The position numbers were made by a program, and so were the translations under genes. Below are positions 6,636-9,735 of a stretch of DNA of 9,735 nt, piece after piece. The notes beneath the pieces are model-generated. The model had not been told where the DNA came from, did not search any database, and saw nothing but the letters and a program-made list of their open reading frames with translations. Position 1 is the stretch's first letter; every line of letters starts with the position of its first letter. Source of the stretch: Methanobacteriota archaeon (lineage in GTDB: Archaea; Thermoplasmatota; Poseidoniia; Poseidoniales; Poseidoniaceae); assembly GCA_002728035.1 (NCBI GenBank), contig PBUZ01000046.1, forward strand, positions 1-9,735, in the 5' to 3' direction.

Positions 6636-6642
6636 CTATATC
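6636..6642 (+). promoter_or_regulatory. TATA box for the small membrane protein at 6664
   Basis: CTATATC preceded by an A-run (6628-6633) is centred 25 bases before the ATG at 6664. That is right for a leaderless transcript starting at that ATG. The glycosylase stop is at 6628, so this gene has its own promoter. Confidence 0.6.
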
Positions 6643-6663
6643 TCTGCCCATGAATTGGGAAAC

Positions 6664-7026
6664 ATGCCCAAAAAGAGCACGACTTTTGACGTGGCCCCAG
6701 AAATGCCGATTCCAACTCGACGGCAAAAAAGAGACACTACAGAATGGGCAATCGATTTGATGGCGGTCTCGGCAACCATCTTCGCAATTCTTGTCTCGAT
6801 GGACTTTGGACCACTGAACCTTACCGATGATAATGCCATATTCGTTCGCAACCTCATGATCGGTCTTTCCACGTTATTTTGGATTGCTGCAATTAGATTG
6901 GACATCTCGGCCAAAAAGAATTCAGAAAAGCAGTTTGAACTTCAGATGAGCAACTACGAGACCATGCGAACCAAGTGGGTTGAACTCGCCTCTCAGCGCC
7001 TTGAAATTGAGGCAAAAAAAAACTAA
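6664..7026 (+). CDS. Small two-helix membrane protein with coiled coil (zero-frame product)
   Basis: I do not recognise this 120-residue protein. After a basic stretch RRQKR (19-23) come two hydrophobic helices, about 28-47 and 60-78, joined by a short polar loop with DFGPLNLTDD. A charged, probably helical and perhaps coiled-coil segment follows (82-118). The positive-inside rule puts both ends in the cytoplasm. I chose the ATG at 6664, because a TATA box lies 22-28 bases upstream; an in-frame TTG at 6655 would add three residues. The frame ends in AAA AAA AAC TAA inside a nine-A run. The -1 frame then continues for 74 codons with a strongly acidic tail, so this is probably only the shorter of two products, or a gene interrupted by a one-base change. 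Read through in the -1 frame the protein would be 194 residues. Base composition here is more A+T-rich than in the flanking genes. Confidence 0.75.
   Translation: MPKKSTTFDVAPEMPIPTRRQKRDTTEWAIDLMAVSATIFAILVSMDFGPLNLTDDNAIFVRNLMIGLSTLFWIAAIRLDISAKKNSEKQFELQMSNYETMRTKWVELASQRLEIEAKKN
7014..7023 (+). other. Nine-A run containing A_AAA_AAC slippery heptamer
   Basis: The run of nine A (7014-7022) plus C7023 ends the zero-frame gene. In its phase the last bases read A AAA AAC (7017-7023), followed directly by TAA. This matches the X_XXY_YYZ pattern for -1 ribosomal frameshifting. A run of nine A is also long enough for RNA polymerase slippage, and is equally a classic spot for a one-base sequencing or assembly error. 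Confidence 0.6.
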
Positions 7027-7247
7027 ATCCTGAGGATGCGGAATCCCCTGCTCAAGAAACTCTTGAGCCGAAGAAAATTGTCCAAGCTGCCTCTGTCGTA
7101 ACGGAAGTATCACCCCCTGTTGAGGCGCCAGAGGAAGAAGACGACCCTTCGGAGCCTGAAGTTGAAAGCCAAACGCCTCCGACGGACACTAAAGAAGAAG
7201 CAACGGAGACATCCCCTGCAGAAGAAACGCCTGATGAATCAGAATAG
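7020..7247 (+). CDS. Acidic, proline-rich tail in the -1 frame (extension of the gene at 6664)
   Basis: From C7023 the -1 frame is open for 74 codons to TAG at 7245-7247. It has no ATG near its beginning and begins LNPEDAESPAQETLEP. The composition is far from random: about 19 Glu, 5 Asp and 12 Pro against only 3 Lys, with repeats such as EAPEEEDDPSEPEVE and SPAEETPDESE. This is typical of disordered acidic tails on archaeal membrane proteins. Joined to the zero frame by a -1 shift, it would form the cytoplasmic C-terminus after two helices and a coiled coil. Without it 7027-7262 would be an unexplained gap. The next gene at 7263 is in this same frame, separated by the TAG and five codons. 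Coordinates begin where re-reading of A7020 would occur. Confidence 0.7.
   Translation, partial: KLNPEDAESPAQETLEPKKIVQAASVVTEVSPPVEAPEEEDDPSEPEVESQTPPTDTKEEATETSPAEETPDESE
7050..7068 (+). other. Perfect 8-bp stem-loop downstream of the slippery run
   Basis: GCTCAAGA, loop AAC, TCTTGAGC. It starts 26 bases after the slippery heptamer, inside the -1-frame tail. Classic frameshift-stimulating structures lie 5-9 bases downstream, so this one is rather far. A weaker GGAT/ATCC stem at 7034-7046 lies between. Confidence 0.5.
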
Positions 7248-7262
7248 CAACATGGTCATGGA

Positions 7263-7508
7263 ATGACCCCTCCGTACTTTGAATATCTCAATTTTCGAAA
7301 TAAATTTGTGACTGTTGCAATTTCAGATTACCCTGAAAGACAGATTCCTCTTCCATTGTTCGCTATCAGCGCGGGATTGGTCTCAGCCCTCACATTAGCG
7401 TATCCGTGGCTTGGAATCTGTACAATCCCTTTGGCAATCTTGCTGATTCTTGGCGTATTCACAGGAGATGTCAATTACATTGACAAGTCCAATCAAGAAG
7501 AGGAATGA
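7263..7508 (+). CDS. Small two-helix membrane protein, unknown
   Basis: This 81-residue protein is not recognised. A polar N-terminus (1-28, with FEYLNFRNKFVTVAISDY) is followed by two hydrophobic helices, about 31-48 and 50-67, with a short YPWLG turn. The tail is short and acidic (DKSNQEEE). The ATG at 7263 overlaps the TGA of a trivial four-codon frame beginning at 7252. No ribosome site or TATA box is obvious. It lies 15 bases after the TAG of the acidic tail and is probably co-transcribed with the gene at 6664. Its stop is 7 bases from the convergent acyl-CoA dehydrogenase stop. It shares the A+T-rich composition of its upstream neighbour. Confidence 0.65.
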   Translation: MTPPYFEYLNFRNKFVTVAISDYPERQIPLPLFAISAGLVSALTLAYPWLGICTIPLAILLILGVFTGDVNYIDKSNQEEE

Positions 7509-7515
7509 TCACTCA

Positions 7516-8769
7516 TCATCGGTTGATGGCGTCACCGTCTTTGAACAAATCACGCGTGATGTTCTTCTGGTGAGACTCGAGCGTCCCGCCACCGATCTCC
7601 AACAACTTCGCATCGCGCCAGAGTCGCTCGACGTGGTACTCGCCAACGTAGCCGTAACCGCCCATGACCTGCATGGCTGCATCAGCGATTTCTTTGGCCG
7701 CCGTGGTCGCAAACAACTTGACGCCATCGGAATCCAATCGCTGACCTGCCGTTCCAATCGTGAGGTTGTTGGCCGTGTCATAGATGTAGGCACGCATGGC
7801 GCGATACTTGGCCCAACTCTCACCGATGTAGCGTTGAATTTGACCGAAATCTCGGATGGCTGAACCGAAGGCTGTACGCTCGGTTGCGTAACGGTTCATC
7901 TCATCGAGCGCTCGTCGAGAGATACCCAGCGCCATGGCTGCAAGCGTCAGGCGCTCGAGTTCGAGGTTGCCCATCATGTGGATGAGGGATTGGCCGACTT
8001 CGCCAACGAGGTTTTCAGCAGGAACGATGCAGTCGTCAAAGACCAATTCTGCGGTGTTCGAGGCACGCATGCCCGTTTTATCGTAGATTTTCTGACCAAC
8101 GCTGTAGCCGGGCATGCCTGCTTCAACGAGGAAAGTGGACATTTGAACACGACCGCGTTCATCTTCGCCTGTTCGTGCATAGACCCAAACAACATCGGCG
8201 GGCGTGCCCTCTTCGTCGATGCACCCGTTGGTGATCCACATCTTTCGTCCGTTGATTTTCCATGTGCCGTCGGCTTGCTGTTCTGCAGAGGTTGAGAGGC
8301 CAAGGACGTCTGTCCCTGCATCGGGCTCCGACATCGCCATCGCTCCAATCCATTCTCCCGAGCAGACTTTTGGCAAAATACGTGCTTTTTGTTCCTCGGT
8401 TCCGTTGTAGGCAAGGTTGTTGACAAAGAGCATGGAGTGCGCCAAGTAAGCAAGTGTAAACCCAGGGTCGGAGGCCGACAATTCTTCGTGAACAATCGTG
8501 CAGGCCACCGCGTCCAATCCCGCTCCGCCGTATTCCTCGGGAGCACTGATGCCCAGAAGGCCAAGTTCACCCATGCTACGAAGCAATTCAAGGTTGAATT
8601 TCTCGTCGCGGTCGTACTCAAACGCTTGCGGTTCCACATGCTCTTGAGTCCATTCTCGCACCATCTCACGAAGCATCGTGTGCTCTTCGCTGGGGTTGGC
8701 AATGTCCATGTTGGCCATGCCCTGCCGTCGATACGGTGGCTTTTGACCTTTGGCGCAAGCGCCAGTCAT
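7516..8769 (-). CDS. Acyl-CoA dehydrogenase, isovaleryl-CoA dehydrogenase-like
   Basis: This FAD enzyme of 400-417 residues forms the 2,3 double bond in acyl-CoA and passes electrons to an electron-transfer flavoprotein. Visible landmarks are APEEYGGAG (76-84), AMSEPDAGTD (145-154), WKINGRKMWITNG (170-182), the FAD/dimer region QVMGGYGYVGEY (367-378), and ERLWRDAKLLEIGGGTLESH (381-400). In most family members the catalytic glutamate sits just before GT in this last stretch; here that place holds glycine (IGGGT). A glutamate instead occurs in GNLELERL (Glu272), the position used by isovaleryl-CoA dehydrogenase. Leucine breakdown is thus the best guess, with other branched chains possible. The ATG at 8769 overlaps the preceding stop (ATGA, with GAGG before it). 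Met18 (8718) or Met21 (8709) would remove a non-conserved leader and may be the true start. It is last in an operon with a mini zinc ribbon and an EF-hand gene. Confidence 0.92.
   Translation of the reverse strand: MTGACAKGQKPPYRRQGMANMDIANPSEEHTMLREMVREWTQEHVEPQAFEYDRDEKFNLELLRSMGELGLLGISAPEEYGGAGLDAVACTIVHEELSASDPGFTLAYLAHSMLFVNNLAYNGTEEQKARILPKVCSGEWIGAMAMSEPDAGTDVLGLSTSAEQQADGTWKINGRKMWITNGCIDEEGTPADVVWVYARTGEDERGRVQMSTFLVEAGMPGYSVGQKIYDKTGMRASNTAELVFDDCIVPAENLVGEVGQSLIHMMGNLELERLTLAAMALGISRRALDEMNRYATERTAFGSAIRDFGQIQRYIGESWAKYRAMRAYIYDTANNLTIGTAGQRLDSDGVKLFATTAAKEIADAAMQVMGGYGYVGEYHVERLWRDAKLLEIGGGTLESHQKNITRDLFKDGDAINR
8752..8763. repeat. Short G/C-rich inverted repeat near the acyl-CoA dehydrogenase start
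   Basis: GGCGC AA GCGCC, with 5-bp arms, lies 3 bases inside the long form of the acyl-CoA dehydrogenase gene, just ahead of the alternative starts. It could be a small leader hairpin if translation starts at Met18 or Met21, or mere chance in G/C-rich coding sequence. Confidence 0.25.
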
Positions 8770-8957
8770 TCCTCGGACGTGTCACCATCGCCAAGCATTT
8801 CCTTGCGGAACGCTTGGTAGGCTTCCTCGGTGTCGAACTCCAGCGGGACGACCATGCGCTCTTGACAGTCTTGGCACTCGTATTGCTGGCCAACCATGAA
8901 CCCCATGTAGGGATAGACTCGGATGCCGTAGCAGTTGATGCAAACCCGAAACGACAT
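8766..8957 (-). CDS. Mini zinc-ribbon protein (63 residues), unknown function
   Basis: This small soluble protein has two CxxC knuckles, CINC (6-9) and CQDC (28-31), which would bind one zinc as a single ribbon. An acidic helical tail (39-63) with FDTEEAYQAFRKEML follows. The 22 residues between knuckles contain YPYMGFMVGQQY. I know no specific function; such ribbons bind nucleic acid or proteins. It lies 18 bases after the EF-hand gene, with GGGTG as a possible ribosome site about 6 bases before the ATG. It overlaps the start of the acyl-CoA dehydrogenase by four bases (ATGA). The regular spacing of both knuckles and the operon position make it a real gene. Confidence 0.85.
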   Translation of the reverse strand: MSFRVCINCYGIRVYPYMGFMVGQQYECQDCQERMVVPLEFDTEEAYQAFRKEMLGDGDTSEE

Positions 8958-8975
8958 TCAGCACACCCGAGGGAT

Positions 8976-9251
8976 TCACTCCTCTTCAGAGAGGGCTGTG
9001 CGAAGTTCGCCAAGGTCAATTCTGTGGTCCTCGTTGACATCAAAAGCAACGATGATCATTGAGATTTGGCCTGGCGAGAGGATGTCGCCCACCATGTCTC
9101 GAATGCCGTGATGAAGTTCTGGGCCGTTGATGCTCCCGTCACCATCGGTGTCAAGACGAGAAAAGAGGTCATCAACGCTCATTCCCTTTTCAGCCAAGGC
9201 TTCGTTCAACTTTCCGACCGCTTCAGAGATGGACCATGCATCGTCGCTCAT
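8976..9251 (-). CDS. EF-hand calcium-binding protein (two hands, 91 residues)
   Basis: This small acidic cytoplasmic protein carries two EF-hand loops. Hand 1, DTDGDGSINGPE (34-45), is canonical: Asp34, Asp36, Asp38, Ser40, Asn42 and Glu45 at positions 1, 3, 5, 7, 9 and 12. Hand 2, DVNEDHRIDLGE (71-82), also has Asp, Asn, Asp, Arg, Asp and Glu at these positions. The 26-residue spacing gives a paired-hand domain like half of calmodulin. There is no signal peptide or membrane helix, so it should bind calcium in the cell, as buffer or sensor. It is the first gene of the run leading to the zinc ribbon and acyl-CoA dehydrogenase. Its ATG has no usable ribosome site, but a TATA-like ATTTAGGA lies 23-30 bases upstream, suggesting a leaderless transcript. 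Confidence 0.93.
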   Translation of the reverse strand: MSDDAWSISEAVGKLNEALAEKGMSVDDLFSRLDTDGDGSINGPELHHGIRDMVGDILSPGQISMIIVAFDVNEDHRIDLGELRTALSEEE

Positions 9252-9273
9252 GAATTACCGTGGCACCTTGGCC

Positions 9274-9281
9274 TCCTAAAT
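9274..9281 (-). promoter_or_regulatory. TATA-like box for the EF-hand operon
   Basis: ATTTAGGA on the minus strand is centred about 26 bases before the ATG at 9251. That fits a leaderless transcript for the three-gene run. The rest of the 9252-9388 spacer holds a T-rich stretch (9321-9330) and CATAAC (9344-9349) that may serve the plus-strand gene. Confidence 0.45.
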
Positions 9282-9388
9282 CGTTTGCATGGGTTCGTTT
9301 GGTGCATCCGTGCGCCAGCGATTCTTTTTCAAGCCTTGAACGCCATAACTTCATGATGGATGGCATTGTGCACACAGAAGGGACTCCG

Positions 9389-9735
9389 ATGGCGAAGAAG
9401 TATGTTGCACTTGACCCCAGAACGGGGAAACCCATTCAGATGGGTTCCTCTTCACGCGGCGAGGTGCACTACGAACCCATTCAGGGGCCTTGGAGTGCGC
9501 TCTTGCCTGCCGATGCGATGTCCCTTGCTGAAGGAACGCTCGAACGTCGAGAAGTGCGCTGGCTGGAAAAGCGCTACGTACTCACGCAACGGGACGGCAT
9601 CCGGGCGCTGAGTACGGTTCCACAAAGCATGCTCGACCCTGCACATCGCCTCCTGTTGGCAGCCATGGAACACGAAGAGGACGACATACGGGTTGCGGCG
9701 CTTGAAGTGTTGCCCGAATTCGCGGTTCGAAAATC
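9389..9735 (+). CDS. Unknown protein, N-terminal part (runs off window)
   Basis: The plus-strand frame is open from the ATG at 9389 to the window end (115 codons), starting MAKKYVALDPRTGKPIQMG. It is G/C-rich at third positions like its neighbours and has no stop, so I take it as real. Residues 1-45 look like an extended or beta-rich segment, 45-75 are charged (GTLERREVRWLEKRY), and the end has MLDPAHRLLLAAMEHEEDDI and VAALEVLPEF, a helical pattern that could open HEAT-like repeats. I do not recognise the family. In-frame ATGs at 9353 and 9356 would add 11-12 residues; I prefer 9389 because GAAGGGA lies a few bases upstream and the product begins in a typical way. It is divergent from the EF-hand operon. 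Confidence 0.7.
   Translation, partial: MAKKYVALDPRTGKPIQMGSSSRGEVHYEPIQGPWSALLPADAMSLAEGTLERREVRWLEKRYVLTQRDGIRALSTVPQSMLDPAHRLLLAAMEHEEDDIRVAALEVLPEFAVRK

Noticed and set aside
6005..6715. Minus-strand open frame of 236 codons over the AlkA-like gene
   Set aside because: The plus-strand frame carries the full HhH-GPD motifs including the catalytic Asp. The antisense translation has none.
7245..7247. TAG as a pyrrolysine codon linking the tail to the next gene
   Set aside because: Nothing in the window hints at the pyrrolysine system, and an ATG follows 15 bases later. A normal stop is simpler.
9272..9277. AGGAGG on the minus strand as ribosome site for the EF-hand gene
   Set aside because: It lies 20 bases before the ATG, too far for a Shine-Dalgarno. 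It more likely overlaps the TATA-like ATTTAGGA by chance.
9431..9487. Direct repeat ACCCATTCAG inside the last gene
   Set aside because: Two 10-base copies encode KPIQ and EPIQ in the same frame. No third copy or mobile-element structure is present.
1..9735. CRISPR arrays, insertion sequences, rRNA genes or phage genes
   Set aside because: I saw no regularly spaced repeats, no transposase or integrase motifs, no terminal inverted repeats and no rRNA-like sequence.

Overview
The window looks like a compact archaeal chromosome segment, most likely from a marine Thermoplasmatota of the Marine Group II type (Candidatus Poseidoniales). The strongest sign is an archaeal translation factor aIF5A with an intact hypusination site. 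In support are TATA-like elements 21-30 bases ahead of several start codons (a leaderless pattern), GGTGAT/GAGGTG-type ribosome sites on internal operon genes, and a tRNA gene without encoded CCA. The lineage is an inference from gene content and style. No database search was possible.

Layout. Positions 1-2296 (minus strand) hold two transporters: the N-terminus of an oligopeptide transporter (OPT) family protein, cut by the window edge, and a UMF1/Atg22-like MFS protein with an unusual insert of about 130-140 residues. Positions 2383-4454 (minus) hold aIF5A, a short-chain dehydrogenase and a 3-hydroxybutyryl-CoA dehydrogenase; the last two form a tight two-gene operon. Positions 4559-5377 (plus) encode a zinc-ribbon membrane protein of unknown function, which ends one base from a convergent tRNA-Gln(UUG). 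Positions 5502-6628 hold a divergent pair, an HD-domain 5'-nucleotidase-like protein and an AlkA-type DNA glycosylase. Positions 6629-7508 (plus) are a visibly more A+T-rich islet with two small, unrecognised membrane proteins. Positions 7516-9251 (minus) hold an apparent three-gene operon: EF-hand protein, mini zinc ribbon, and isovaleryl-CoA-dehydrogenase-like acyl-CoA dehydrogenase. A plus-strand gene of unknown function starts near 9389 and runs off the window.

Functionally, the acyl-CoA dehydrogenase and the 3-hydroxyacyl-CoA dehydrogenase fit acyl-CoA (fatty or branched-chain amino acid) oxidation. With the peptide transporter they suit a heterotrophic lifestyle feeding on proteins and lipids. 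The rest is housekeeping: translation, DNA repair and nucleotide clean-up.

The most interesting signal is at 7014-7247. The first small membrane protein of the A+T-rich islet stops directly after a run of nine A. That run contains a correctly phased A_AAA_AAC heptamer, the classic -1 frameshift site. The -1 frame then stays open for 74 codons of a strongly acidic, proline-rich tail, with a perfect 8-bp stem-loop at 7050-7068. This is either recoding (ribosomal frameshift or transcript slippage) or a one-base error or mutation in the homopolymer.
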